Below are positions 8,443 to 17,283 of a DNA stretch of 64,000 nucleotides, in pieces. Position 1 is the stretch's first letter. Each line of letters opens with the position of its first letter. This DNA comes from Allomuricauda sp. F6463D (GTDB lineage Bacteria; Bacteroidota; Bacteroidia; Flavobacteriales; Flavobacteriaceae): the NCBI RefSeq assembly GCF_023015965.1, contig NZ_JALKAN010000001.1, forward strand, positions 744,001 to 808,000, given 5' to 3'. The notes under the pieces are model-generated. The model saw only the letters and a list, made by a program, of their open reading frames with translations, had not been told where the DNA came from and ran no database searches. A program made the translations under genes and the position numbers.

Positions 8443-9831
8443 CTAAATCCCTGCCACCTCTTTGATTTCACCAATAATACGATCTGCCAAATTATCGGCT
8501 TCTTGTTGCGACTTGGCTTCTGTGTAAATTCGGATAATTGGTTCCGTATTGGATTTTCTTAGATGCACCCAGTTTTCAGGAAAATCGATTTTTACACCGT
8601 CAATCGTTGAAACCTGTTCGTTCTTATATTTATCGTGCATAGCTTCCAAAAGAGCATCCACGTTTAAATTTGGAGTCAATTGTATTTTCTTTTTGCTCAT
8701 AAAATAACTGGGGTAACTTGCACGAAGTTCGGCCACGGTACCACCTTTTTCCGCCATCAACATCAAGAACAAAGCTGTCCCTACCAAAGCGTCGCGTCCA
8801 TAATGACTTTCAGGATAAATAATCCCGCCATTACCTTCACCTCCGATGATGGCATTACTGTCTTTCATTTTGGTAACCACATTCACCTCTCCTACTGCAG
8901 CAGCCTTATATGTGCCGCCATGTTTTTCGGTAACATCGCGTAGCGCCCTGGAAGATGAAAGGTTGGAAACGGTGTTTCCTTTGGTTTTGCCCAACACATA
9001 ATCAGCGCAAGCCACCAAAGTATATTCCTCACCGAACATTTCACCATCATTACTTATAAATGCCAAACGATCCACATCAGGATCCACCACAATTCCAAAA
9101 TCGGCTTTTTCTTCCACTACTTTTTTGCAGACATCCCCTAAATGCTCTTTCAAAGGCTCTGGGTTGTGGGGAAAATGGCCCGTAGGATCACAATAAAGTT
9201 TCACCACTTCCACGCCCAGTTCTTCCAATAATTTGGGAATCGCGATACCCCCAGTGGAATTTACACCATCGACCACCACTTTAAAACCTGCTTTTTTAAT
9301 GGTTTCTGCATCCACCAAAGGCAATTCCAAAACTTCATCTATATGGATATCGATATACGAATCATTTTTAATGATCTTGCCCAAATCATCGACCTCTGCA
9401 AATTCAAAATCTTCTTTTTCTGCCAACGCCAAAATTTTGGCCCCTTGCTCTGCATCCAAAAACTCACCACGTTCGTTCAATAGTTTCAACGCATTCCATT
9501 GTTTCGGATTATGGCTGGCAGTCAATATGATACCTCCATCTGCCTTTTCCAATGGAACTGCAATTTCTACCGTAGGTGTGGTGGAGAGGTCCAAATCAAT
9601 CACATCAATGCCCAGACCTACCAATGTAGAAACCACCAAATTCTGGATCATCTCACCGGACAATCTGGCATCCCGTCCAATTACCACTTTCAAATCCTCT
9701 TTATTGGAATACGCTTTTAACCAAGTCCCATAAGCAGCGGCAAATTTAACCGCATCCAATGGTGTTAGGTTGTCGTTTGTATTTCCCCCGATGGTTCCTC
9801 GTATTCCCGAAATTGATTTGATTAGTGTCAT
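8443..9831 (-). CDS. glmM: phosphoglucosamine mutase
   Basis: Converts glucosamine-6-phosphate to glucosamine-1-phosphate for UDP-GlcNAc, peptidoglycan and lipid A synthesis. A phosphohexomutase of 462 residues: the catalytic phosphoserine loop TASHNPKQWNALK is near residue 100, the metal-binding loop is DPDVDRLA near 240, the sugar-binding GGEGNGG near 325, and the phosphate-binding RKSNTEPIIRIY at the C-terminus. The order and spacing match the family in full. Distinguishing GlmM from a phosphomannomutase rests on overall resemblance to the Bacteroidota form. A -7 match, TATATTTG, lies at 9859-9852. Confidence 0.85.
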   Translation of the reverse strand: MTLIKSISGIRGTIGGNTNDNLTPLDAVKFAAAYGTWLKAYSNKEDLKVVIGRDARLSGEMIQNLVVSTLVGLGIDVIDLDLSTTPTVEIAVPLEKADGGIILTASHNPKQWNALKLLNERGEFLDAEQGAKILALAEKEDFEFAEVDDLGKIIKNDSYIDIHIDEVLELPLVDAETIKKAGFKVVVDGVNSTGGIAIPKLLEELGVEVVKLYCDPTGHFPHNPEPLKEHLGDVCKKVVEEKADFGIVVDPDVDRLAFISNDGEMFGEEYTLVACADYVLGKTKGNTVSNLSSSRALRDVTEKHGGTYKAAAVGEVNVVTKMKDSNAIIGGEGNGGIIYPESHYGRDALVGTALFLMLMAEKGGTVAELRASYPSYFMSKKKIQLTPNLNVDALLEAMHDKYKNEQVSTIDGVKIDFPENWVHLRKSNTEPIIRIYTEAKSQQEADNLADRIIGEIKEVAGI

Positions 9832-9922
9832 AATTGTTTAAAAAGTTTGTGCAAATATAGTTGGGCATATTCTATTCCACGATTTGAATTTGTAAATTTC
9901 GACCTAAAAGGAATTTGCTCCG

Positions 9923-10516
9923 ATGAACTTCTTGGCACACATCTATCTTTCATTTGATAATAAAGAAATTACCTTGGGCAATTTTATTGCAGACCATATC
10001 CGTGGCAACAAGTACAAACATTTCCCCGATAACATTCAAAAAGGCATCCTTTTACATCGGGAAATAGATACCTTTACAGATTCACACCCCATTGTGAGGC
10101 AAAGCAGTAAACGCCTTCACCAAAATTATAGTCATTATAGTCGGGTCATTGTTGATATTTATTACGATCATTTCCTGGCAAAAAACTGGCATGAATATTC
10201 CGACACACCCTTGGATGAATTTGTGGAATCCTTCTACGATTTGCTGGAAGATAATTATGATTTACTTCCCATGGCCACTAAACGGATGATGCCCTACATG
10301 ATTGCGGACAATTGGCTATTGAATTATGCAAACTTGGCCGGGATTGACCGGGTTCTCCATGGAATGAACCGACGAACCAAAAACAAATCCAGAATGAATT
10401 TTGCCATTTTAGATCTTGAAGAACATTATCTTGATTTTGAGAATGAGTTCACTTCCTTTTTTAAAGAATTGATTACCTTTTCCAAACAAAAATATATTTC
10501 CCTATGCGAAGACTAA
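9923..10516 (+). CDS. acpH: acyl carrier protein phosphodiesterase
   Basis: Member of the AcpH (DUF479) family, which removes the phosphopantetheine arm from acyl carrier protein. The opening MNFLAHIYLSF and the conserved IADHIRGN, LHREIDTFTDSHP and DHFLA blocks carry the expected His/Asp residues. At 197 residues it has the usual length. The following ggt gene begins before this one ends (13-base overlap in another frame), so the two are probably co-transcribed although their functions are unrelated. Confidence 0.88.
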   Translation: MNFLAHIYLSFDNKEITLGNFIADHIRGNKYKHFPDNIQKGILLHREIDTFTDSHPIVRQSSKRLHQNYSHYSRVIVDIYYDHFLAKNWHEYSDTPLDEFVESFYDLLEDNYDLLPMATKRMMPYMIADNWLLNYANLAGIDRVLHGMNRRTKNKSRMNFAILDLEEHYLDFENEFTSFFKELITFSKQKYISLCED

Positions 10517-12186
10517 TCCTCCTACTGCCCTTTATCCTATTCATTAATTGCAAACAACAACCCGCTACGCAAACCGGACTTATTACCGAAAAAGCCATGG
10601 TGGTTTCGGCACGGGATGAAGCATCTCAATTGGCCTCCGATATTATGCAAAAAGGTGGGAATGCTTTTGATGCCATGGTTGCCACAGAGTTATCCTTGGT
10701 AGTTGCATATCCTTTTGCCGGAAGTGTTGGCGGCGGTGGCTTTATGGTTTACCGCAAAAACAATGGCGAAGTTGGAGGTATCGATTATAGAGAAAAAGCT
10801 CCCCTAGCCGCCCATAAAGATATGTATCTGGACTCTTTGGGGAACGTAATTCCGGGCATGAGCACCTCTGGTGGAACTGCTGTGGGCGTACCTGGCACAG
10901 TGGCGGGGGTCCTTGAAGTTCACAGAAAGTTTGGAAAACTTCCATTGACGGACATTATTAACCCTATAATTGACTTCGCAAATAGAGGCGTTGTGGTCAC
11001 GGAGAAGCAAGCAAAACGTTTAGAAGGGTATCGGGACCAATTTATTGAGGCCAATGGGGACGGCACCAAGTTTGCGGGGCCTTTTAGGGCTGGCGACACC
11101 ATAAAATACCCAGCTTACGCCAAAACCCTTCAAAAAATTGTTGAAGAAGGACGAGACGGTTTTTACAAAGGTGAAGTGGCTCAAAAACTGGCCGCATTTG
11201 TACAGGAAAATGGAGGTTTGATCACTGAAGAAGATTTGGCCAAATACGAAGCCGTCTGGAGAGACCCGATAGTTTTTGATTATAAGGATATTAAAATTAT
11301 TTCAATGAGTCCGCCCAGTAGCGGAGGGGTCACTATCAACCAAATGTTTAAAATGATGGAACCCTATGATATTTCAAAATTTGGGCATAATTCGGCAAAG
11401 ACCATTCAACTGTTCACTGAAGCATCTCGACGTGCATATGCAGATAGGAATTACTTTTTGGGAGACCCTGATTTTGTGGATATTCCTTACAACATGATTC
11501 TGGATGATGAATATCTCCAAGAGAGAATGGCAAATTTCTCCTTTGACAAAGCCACGCTGTCATCTAAAGTAAGCCATGGCGAGGTGGAAATCATTGAAAG
11601 TGCACAAACCACACATTTTTCCATTGTGGATAGTGATGGCAATGCAGTTTCCGTTACATCTACCCTAAACGGAGGTTATGGGTCTAAACTGTATTCTGAA
11701 GAGCTGGGTTTCTTCTTGAACAACGAAATGGATGATTTTAGTGCAAAGCCCGGTGTACCCAACATGTTTGGGCTCATTGGTGCCGAAGCCAATAGTATTG
11801 CCCCTGAAAAACGCATGTTGAGCAGTATGACGCCGACCATTGTAGAAAAAGATGGTGAATTGTATATGGTTGTGGGAACACCAGGAGGATCAACCATTAT
11901 TACAGCCGTAGCGCAAACTATTTTAAACGTATATGAGTTTAACCTGAGCATGCAGGAAGCAGTAAATGCTCCAAGGTTCCACCATCAGTGGTTACCGGAT
12001 TTAGTGATATTTGAACCTGAAGGGTTTTCGGAAGAACTCAAAACTGAATTAAAATCCAAAGGATATATAATCAATGAAGAACGTACACCAATTATTGGTA
12101 AAGTAGATGCTATTCGTGTTCTCCCCAATGGAAAGTTAGAAGGTGGAGCTGACAAACGAGGGGATGATACCGCGGTCGGATTTTAA
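10504..12186 (+). CDS. ggt: gamma-glutamyltransferase
   Basis: Gamma-glutamyltransferase cleaves glutathione and other gamma-glutamyl compounds outside the cytoplasm and matures by autocatalytic cleavage. The catalytic threonine is the second T of TTHFSIVDSDGNAVSVT, around residue 367, giving a large and a small subunit; the oxyanion region SSMTPTIV and the loop GTPGGSTIIT are present. The N-terminus is hydrophobic and ends in INCKQ, which could be a lipoprotein cysteine though the lipobox is not canonical. 560 residues, full length. Start ATG at 10504 overlaps the acpH end. The ATP-grasp gene follows 10 bases later. Confidence 0.93.
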   Translation: MRRLILLLPFILFINCKQQPATQTGLITEKAMVVSARDEASQLASDIMQKGGNAFDAMVATELSLVVAYPFAGSVGGGGFMVYRKNNGEVGGIDYREKAPLAAHKDMYLDSLGNVIPGMSTSGGTAVGVPGTVAGVLEVHRKFGKLPLTDIINPIIDFANRGVVVTEKQAKRLEGYRDQFIEANGDGTKFAGPFRAGDTIKYPAYAKTLQKIVEEGRDGFYKGEVAQKLAAFVQENGGLITEEDLAKYEAVWRDPIVFDYKDIKIISMSPPSSGGVTINQMFKMMEPYDISKFGHNSAKTIQLFTEASRRAYADRNYFLGDPDFVDIPYNMILDDEYLQERMANFSFDKATLSSKVSHGEVEIIESAQTTHFSIVDSDGNAVSVTSTLNGGYGSKLYSEELGFFLNNEMDDFSAKPGVPNMFGLIGAEANSIAPEKRMLSSMTPTIVEKDGELYMVVGTPGGSTIITAVAQTILNVYEFNLSMQEAVNAPRFHHQWLPDLVIFEPEGFSEELKTELKSKGYIINEERTPIIGKVDAIRVLPNGKLEGGADKRGDDTAVGF

Positions 12187-12196
12187 TTTTAAGTGA

Positions 12197-13114
12197 ATGG
12201 AATTTGATGTTGTTGTTTTGACGGACCATAGGTATGTGGCCCCAAAAAAAAGTAGCCCTTATATTAAAAATGTATTGCTCGAAGACCAACTGGTTCTGGA
12301 GGCATTAGAAAATCAAGGTTTTAATGTAGTTCGAAAATCATGGGACGATTCCAATTTTGATTGGTCGACCACAAAATTCGCCCTGTTTCGAACCACTTGG
12401 GACTATTTTGACAGATTTTCTGAATTTTCCAAATGGTTGGAATCTACTTCAAAAAGAACACGCTTCATCAATTCCCAAAAACTCATTTATTGGAACATTG
12501 ATAAGCATTATTTGCAAGATTTATCAAATAATGGAGTGACTATTCCCAAGACGGTTTTTATTGAAAAAGGTACAACTATCACACTGGCAAATGCAATTTC
12601 AAATTCCGAAGTGAACAATGGGTTCAATACTGATGCTTATATTTTAAAACCCTGTGTTTCTGGAGCAGCACGTCATACCTATAAGATTCATAAAGATGCG
12701 ATTGAAAATTATGAGAGTATTTTCCAAAAATTGGTGGCCGAAGAGGCCATGATGCTCCAAGAGTTTCAAAAAAACATTGTATCGGAAGGAGAAATATCCA
12801 TGATGGTATTTAATGGCGAATTTACCCATGCAGTTTTAAAAATCGCCAAACCGGGAGATTTTAGGGTTCAGGATGATTTTGGAGGCACCGTTCACAATTA
12901 TACACCCAATCAAGAACAAATAGCGTTTGCCCAGGGCGTAGTTAAAGCTGCGCCTGAGCTTCCCATTTATGCCAGAGTGGATATTTTTAGGGACAACGAA
13001 GGTAATTGGGCCTTGGCCGAACTGGAAATTTTTGAACCCGAGCTTTGGTTTCGGCTCAACCATAAAGCGGCAGACAAACTTGCATTTGCCATCAAAAATA
13101 AATTCTTTGCTTAA
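12197..13114 (+). CDS. ATP-grasp domain protein of the glutathione synthetase-like class
   Basis: A 305-residue cytoplasmic enzyme expected to join a carboxylate to an amine or thiol using ATP. The N-terminal domain has FRTTWDYFDRF near residue 65, which I associate with the family that includes the cycloserine-pathway ATP-grasp enzyme DcsG. The ATP-grasp core shows YILKPCVSGAARHT (lysine and glycine-rich loop), MLQEFQKNI (hinge) and a C-terminal LAELEIFEPELWFR with the metal-binding acidic residues. It follows ggt by 10 bases, so a gamma-glutamyl or other small peptide product is conceivable, but that is inference. The substrate is unknown. Confidence 0.72.
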   Translation: MEFDVVVLTDHRYVAPKKSSPYIKNVLLEDQLVLEALENQGFNVVRKSWDDSNFDWSTTKFALFRTTWDYFDRFSEFSKWLESTSKRTRFINSQKLIYWNIDKHYLQDLSNNGVTIPKTVFIEKGTTITLANAISNSEVNNGFNTDAYILKPCVSGAARHTYKIHKDAIENYESIFQKLVAEEAMMLQEFQKNIVSEGEISMMVFNGEFTHAVLKIAKPGDFRVQDDFGGTVHNYTPNQEQIAFAQGVVKAAPELPIYARVDIFRDNEGNWALAELEIFEPELWFRLNHKAADKLAFAIKNKFFA

Positions 13115-13117
13115 GGG

Positions 13118-13870
13118 TTATTTGGCAATTTGCTTTTTCAATTCTTCCATCGATTGTTGCAACTGTTTCAACAAACCAGTTTCGGTAGTGGCATCCACAT
13201 TAAAGGTAAGTTTACTGCTCACTTCCCAAACTTCTTGGATTTGAAAAGGCTTGATCTCGTATGGAGGATACGTTTCATTTAAAGAAATCAGCGTAATATT
13301 ATTTGAGTTTGGCTTTCGCTCTATTTTTTTAACCATTACCGAATCTTGAAGTACTACAACATACATCTTATTTGAACTCACATAATCAATATGCTCGATA
13401 GCGCGGGCCAAAACCCAATCGTTGGGCCTCAAATTCGGTAACATACTATCCCCTTCCACTTGAAAACCACGATATGTGGCATTTCTAAATTCTGGAATAG
13501 GCATATCAAAAGCAGGTAATTGCCGATACCAACTCGTATCTGAAATATTTTGGGGATATCCGGCCGCAGCTTTGGCATTCACCATCACCATGTTGTCATT
13601 GTCCGAATTATCTACGGTAACCACTTTGGGGATAACGCTGGTTTTGGAAGTATCCAAATGTTTCTGGTCACTTTCTCCAAATAACCACAGCGGATTTATT
13701 TTAAACTGTCGCAAAAGTTCAGAAACTACCTTTCCAGAAAGTTTGGTCCTACCCCGCTCAATATCGGCAGTTGTGTTCTTAACCCCCAACAACTTTGCAA
13801 ACTCAGTTTGGGTATGTCCGAGTTCCCTCCGGATATCTATAAAACGCTTTATGGTCAATTCATTTTCCAC
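13118..13870 (-). CDS. XRE-type repressor with S24 (LexA-like) peptidase domain
   Basis: A CI/LexA-like regulator. Residues about 8-64 form a helix-turn-helix domain (HTQTEFAKLLGVKNTTADIE). The C-terminal S24 domain has the nucleophile Ser142 in EGDSMLP and the general-base lysine at 181/182 in VMVKKI. An Ala103-Gly104 bond in KAAAGYP sits where LexA-type proteins cut themselves. The start is GTG; no ATG occurs before residue 94. Its predicted promoter places the transcript start on or beside this codon, suggesting a leaderless mRNA. It is divergent from a radical SAM gene across an array of four repeated sites, so it very likely represses both. Self-cleavage on DNA damage is inferred. Confidence 0.85.
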   Translation of the reverse strand: MENELTIKRFIDIRRELGHTQTEFAKLLGVKNTTADIERGRTKLSGKVVSELLRQFKINPLWLFGESDQKHLDTSKTSVIPKVVTVDNSDNDNMVMVNAKAAAGYPQNISDTSWYRQLPAFDMPIPEFRNATYRGFQVEGDSMLPNLRPNDWVLARAIEHIDYVSSNKMYVVVLQDSVMVKKIERKPNSNNITLISLNETYPPYEIKPFQIQEVWEVSSKLTFNVDATTETGLLKQLQQSMEELKKQIAK

Positions 13871-13874
13871 ATTT

Positions 13875-13964
13875 CAAATATACATCATTTGGATTATTTC
13901 CAAAACATTTTATGGATTATTTCCTTATTTGGATTATTTCCATATCTTTGATAGGAATATTTCC
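13875..13964. promoter_or_regulatory. four-site operator array with divergent promoters
   Basis: GGATTATTTCC occurs three times (13891-13901, 13914-13924, 13931-13941) and the related GGAATATTTCC once (13954-13964). Start-to-start spacings are 23, 17 and 23 bases, a symmetric layout. For the S24 gene, TTG (13903-13901) and TATATTTG (13882-13875) are 18 bases apart, with site 1 between them. For the radical SAM gene, TATCTTTG at 13943-13950 is a -7 element flanked by sites 3 and 4. Binding by the S24 protein is inferred from position. Confidence 0.75.
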
Positions 13965-13969
13965 AAGTT

Positions 13970-15232
13970 ATGAATTTTGATAGGATACGCGAAAAACTAA
14001 ACATCTTGGCCGATGCCGCTAAATATGATGTTTCCTGTGCCAGCAGTGGGAGTAATAGGACAAACAAAGCCAAAGGCTTGGGAAATGCTTCCAAGATGGG
14101 TATCTGCCACACCTACACAGCAGATGGCCGCTGTGTTTCCCTACTAAAAATACTGCTCACCAACCATTGTATTTTTGATTGTGCCTACTGTGTTACCCGA
14201 AAAAGCAATGATGTTCCCCGAGCAGCTTTCAAAGTACAAGAAGTGGTAGATCTTACCATCAATTTTTACCGAAGAAACTATATTGAAGGATTATTCTTGA
14301 GTTCTGGAATATTCAAAAGTCCGAACCATACCATGGAACGTTTGGTTGCAGTGGCCAAAAAACTGCGTGAAGAAGAAAACTTCAACGGTTACATCCATTT
14401 AAAATCGATACCCGGAGCGAGCGATGAACTCATGTACGAAGCAGGCCTGTATGCCGACCGGCTTTCAGTTAATATTGAAGTTCCAACAATTTCTGGGCTG
14501 AAGCTATTGGCTCCTGACAAGAAGCATGAAGATTTTATCAAACCTATGGAAAAGGTGAAAAACGAAATCGTGCGGTATCAATCGGAACGAAAAACAATTA
14601 AAAACACTCCAAAATATGCTCCAGCAGGACAAAGCACCCAAATGATCGTGGGCGCCTCTGGAGAGTCGGATAAGGATATTATGTATTCGGCAACCCACTA
14701 TTACAAAACCTATAATATGAAACGGGTATATTATTCTGGTTACGTACCTGTCACCCACGATTCCCGCTTACCAGCCATAGGTTCAGCTGTGCCCATGCTT
14801 AGGGAAAACCGGTTATACCAAACCGATTGGTTAATGCGATTTTACGGATTCTCTGTGGGTGAGTTATTGAACAGCCAACATCCCAACTTGGATATGGATG
14901 TGGATCCAAAACTCTCATGGGCCCTTCGGAACCTACAGTATTTTCCTGTGAATGTGAATACTGCCGAAAAACATCTATTGGCAAGAATTCCAGGTGTAGG
15001 GATGCGTTCGGTGCACAAGATTATGATGGCCCGCAAGTATCGGAATTTGAACTGGGACCACTTAAAGAAAATCGGAGTGGCCCTCAACCGTGCCCAATTT
15101 TTTATGGTGTGCGATTCCAGTTACTGGGAACGCCGCGATTTGGATGCGGATAAAATAAAAGGCATGATCCTGCAGAATTCTTCAGGAAAGTTTCGGGGTC
15201 AGTACAGTACGCAATTGTCATTGTTCAATTAA
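13970..15232 (+). CDS. radical SAM protein, putative DNA modification/repair type (TIGR03916 family)
   Basis: A 420-residue radical SAM enzyme of the group named rSAM_link_UDG because it is linked to uracil-DNA-glycosylase-like proteins. The [4Fe-4S] cysteines are Cys67, Cys71 and Cys74 (CIFDCAYC, CX3CX2C); further conserved cysteines at 23, 46 and 55 precede them. A helix-hairpin-helix (ARIPGVGMRSVHKIM) near residue 345 would bind DNA. Sites of the S24 operator array overlap its -7 element and the region just before its ATG. The partner gene follows after a hairpin repeat. The reaction is not established to my knowledge; repair or modification of DNA is inferred from the HhH motif and the linkage. 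Confidence 0.88.
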   Translation: MNFDRIREKLNILADAAKYDVSCASSGSNRTNKAKGLGNASKMGICHTYTADGRCVSLLKILLTNHCIFDCAYCVTRKSNDVPRAAFKVQEVVDLTINFYRRNYIEGLFLSSGIFKSPNHTMERLVAVAKKLREEENFNGYIHLKSIPGASDELMYEAGLYADRLSVNIEVPTISGLKLLAPDKKHEDFIKPMEKVKNEIVRYQSERKTIKNTPKYAPAGQSTQMIVGASGESDKDIMYSATHYYKTYNMKRVYYSGYVPVTHDSRLPAIGSAVPMLRENRLYQTDWLMRFYGFSVGELLNSQHPNLDMDVDPKLSWALRNLQYFPVNVNTAEKHLLARIPGVGMRSVHKIMMARKYRNLNWDHLKKIGVALNRAQFFMVCDSSYWERRDLDADKIKGMILQNSSGKFRGQYSTQLSLFN

Positions 15233-15254
15233 TAATATGAAATCGACAATCTTA

Positions 15255-15312
15255 TCATTTCGAAGAAGTTCACGACCAAGAAATCTAGATTTCAAACATT
15301 CGTTCGAAATGA
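15255..15312. repeat. hairpin repeat element (REP-like)
   Basis: Outer arms TCATTTCGAA (15255-15264) and TTCGAAATGA (15303-15312) are perfect inverted repeats, and a second palindrome GAAATCTAGATTTC sits at 15280-15293 in the centre. The whole resembles the small intergenic hairpin repeats that I associate with Flavobacteriaceae. It separates the radical SAM gene from its partner. Confidence 0.65.
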
Positions 15313-15338
15313 CATCAAAATAATATAACATAAACGCT

Positions 15339-16115
15339 ATGAACACATCAACAACCTTAGTTTACGACGGCAGTTTTAACGGATTTTTGACCGCCGTTTT
15401 TATGGCCTTTGATGAAAAGATCAATGTGGCCGACATTCAGAAGAACAACCAAACACAAAGTGGGTTGTTTTCCGATACCGAAACCGTTTTTACCCATGTG
15501 GAAAAAGCCAAGCGTGTATGGAACGGCATCCGAAACAAGAGTCATAACGCCATATCCAATGTATACTTCGCTTTTTTGAGTGAGTCTGAGGGTGTGGAAA
15601 TGATACTCTACTCCTACATCCAGAAATTGATGCGAACCAATAACGGCAAATATTTGGACTATGCAGACCCTACAGTACTCCATATTGCCCAATTATCTAA
15701 AAAAGTAGGGCGGGAAAAACACCGGATGGAAGCCTTTGTTAGGTTTCAGTTAACTAAAGATGGCATCTACTTCGCGAATATTGAACCCGATTTTGATATG
15801 TTGCCCCTTATCTCCAAACATTTTCGGGACCGCTATGCGGACCAAAAATGGTTGATTTATGACGTTAAACGTAAATACGGCATTTATTACGATTTAAATC
15901 ATGTAGAAATGGTCTCTTTGAACTTAAAGGATATCCACCACAACAAAATGACAAAAAATGATGCTTTTACCAGCGAAGAATACGAATATCAAACTCTTTG
16001 GAACGATTATTTCAAAAGCACAAATATTGCATCGCGCATTAACCCAAAATTGCATAAGCAGCACGTTCCCAAAAGGTATTGGAAGTATTTAAGCGAAAAA
16101 AAGGAGGCTGTTTAA
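15339..16115 (+). CDS. DUF4130/TIGR03915 putative DNA metabolism protein, partner of the radical SAM gene
   Basis: A 258-residue protein of the SAM_7_link family, which is regularly encoded beside the radical SAM gene above. It opens with the typical LVYDGSFNGFLTAVF block and later has DPTVLHIAQLSKKVGREKHRMEAF and FRDRYADQKWLIYD. In many bacteria this domain is fused to a uracil-DNA-glycosylase-like domain; here the protein ends at RYWKYLSEKKEAV with no such domain. No catalytic motif is recognisable. It probably acts with the radical SAM enzyme on nucleic acid, under the same S24 operator, although a repeat element lies between the genes. Function is inferred from association only. Confidence 0.82.
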   Translation: MNTSTTLVYDGSFNGFLTAVFMAFDEKINVADIQKNNQTQSGLFSDTETVFTHVEKAKRVWNGIRNKSHNAISNVYFAFLSESEGVEMILYSYIQKLMRTNNGKYLDYADPTVLHIAQLSKKVGREKHRMEAFVRFQLTKDGIYFANIEPDFDMLPLISKHFRDRYADQKWLIYDVKRKYGIYYDLNHVEMVSLNLKDIHHNKMTKNDAFTSEEYEYQTLWNDYFKSTNIASRINPKLHKQHVPKRYWKYLSEKKEAV

Positions 16116-16186
16116 ATAAATTATTTAATATAGTAAGAAATCTTCCCCATACAAAAAAGCATTTACAATAAAATTTAATAATTGTT

Positions 16187-17281
16187 ATGTCCGAAGATTT
16201 TTTTCAAAAACCGTTCACTGAAGATACTAATGTTAAGTTATCGCTTTATAAAGAGTATCTAAAAGAATGGTTTCCTGTCTTTATTGCTGCCCATAGACCA
16301 TTCAAGAAAATAGTTAATTTGTTTGATTTCTTCTGTGGTCCTGGAAAAGATTCAGAAGGCAAGTTTGGGAGTCCGCTTATTACTCTTGAAATTTTAAAGG
16401 AATACCAAGAACATGTTCAAAATACTTCAGTTCAAATTAACCTTTATTTCAATGACTCTGAAAATGACTATATTAAAACTTTGAAGAAAAATATTGAAGA
16501 ATTTGGCATTCCAATGGGTAAAATCAATATTCACTTTTACAACAAAGATTTTATCGAATTATTTCCAGAACTACTTCCAAAAATGGTTAATGCCGCAAAT
16601 CTTATTTTTCTAGATCAGTTTGGTGTAAAATATGTTAATGAAGAAAGATTTAAAGTTCTTGTGGGATTACCCGTAACAGATATAATTTTCTTCATATCTT
16701 CTTCCACGTTCAACCGTTTTCACAACGATGGCAATGTTACAGATGTGATTGGATTATCTTCAGAAGAAATACAGAAAAAGCCTTTTTATGAAATTCACAG
16801 GTTGGTTCATGAAAAATATTCTGAGCTAGTACCTGAAAAAGCATCGTACCTACTTGCTCCTTTTTCAATAAAAAAAGGCACAAATATTTATGGCTTAATA
16901 TTTGGAAGTGGGCACCCCTTGGGTATGGAGAAATTTTTAGGCATTTGTTGGAAACAGGATGAGGAAACTGGCGAAGCAAATTTTGATATTCAAGGCGATA
17001 AAAAATTAATCTATGCTCCTTCCCTATTTCCAGAACTAAATGATCAGAGAAAAATACCAACTTTTCAAAGAGAGTTGAAAGAAAAAATATTAAGCGGAGA
17101 ACTTACTTCAGATTTAGAAATTTTCATTCATATGATAAATAATGGCTTTATTGGAAAACATGTTACTGAAGTCATCAATGATTTAAAGAGTTCTAAAAAA
17201 ATAAAAATTAAGTATCCATCGTTCAAATGTTCAACTGTTTGGAAGTATAATAGAGAACCTCAAAAAATCGAAATTTTATAA
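16187..17281 (+). CDS. tcmP: three-Cys-motif partner protein TcmP, methyltransferase-like
   Basis: A 364-residue protein that I assign to the TcmP family, named because its gene sits next to one encoding a three-cysteine-motif protein, as here (2 bases apart). The fold looks like a SAM-dependent methyltransferase: glycine-rich loop DFFCGPG at residues 47-53, an acidic strand end NLYFNDSEND near 85-94, KDF at 120-122 and LDQFG at 142-146 where related proteins tend to have a D-P-F-G type motif. The C-terminal third is probably a separate winged-helix-like region (LEIFIHMINNGFIGKHVTEVINDLK). The reading frame looks richer in A/T than its neighbours, which could mean recent transfer. Activity is unproven. 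Confidence 0.8.
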   Translation: MSEDFFQKPFTEDTNVKLSLYKEYLKEWFPVFIAAHRPFKKIVNLFDFFCGPGKDSEGKFGSPLITLEILKEYQEHVQNTSVQINLYFNDSENDYIKTLKKNIEEFGIPMGKINIHFYNKDFIELFPELLPKMVNAANLIFLDQFGVKYVNEERFKVLVGLPVTDIIFFISSSTFNRFHNDGNVTDVIGLSSEEIQKKPFYEIHRLVHEKYSELVPEKASYLLAPFSIKKGTNIYGLIFGSGHPLGMEKFLGICWKQDEETGEANFDIQGDKKLIYAPSLFPELNDQRKIPTFQRELKEKILSGELTSDLEIFIHMINNGFIGKHVTEVINDLKSSKKIKIKYPSFKCSTVWKYNREPQKIEIL

Positions 17282-17283
17282 TT

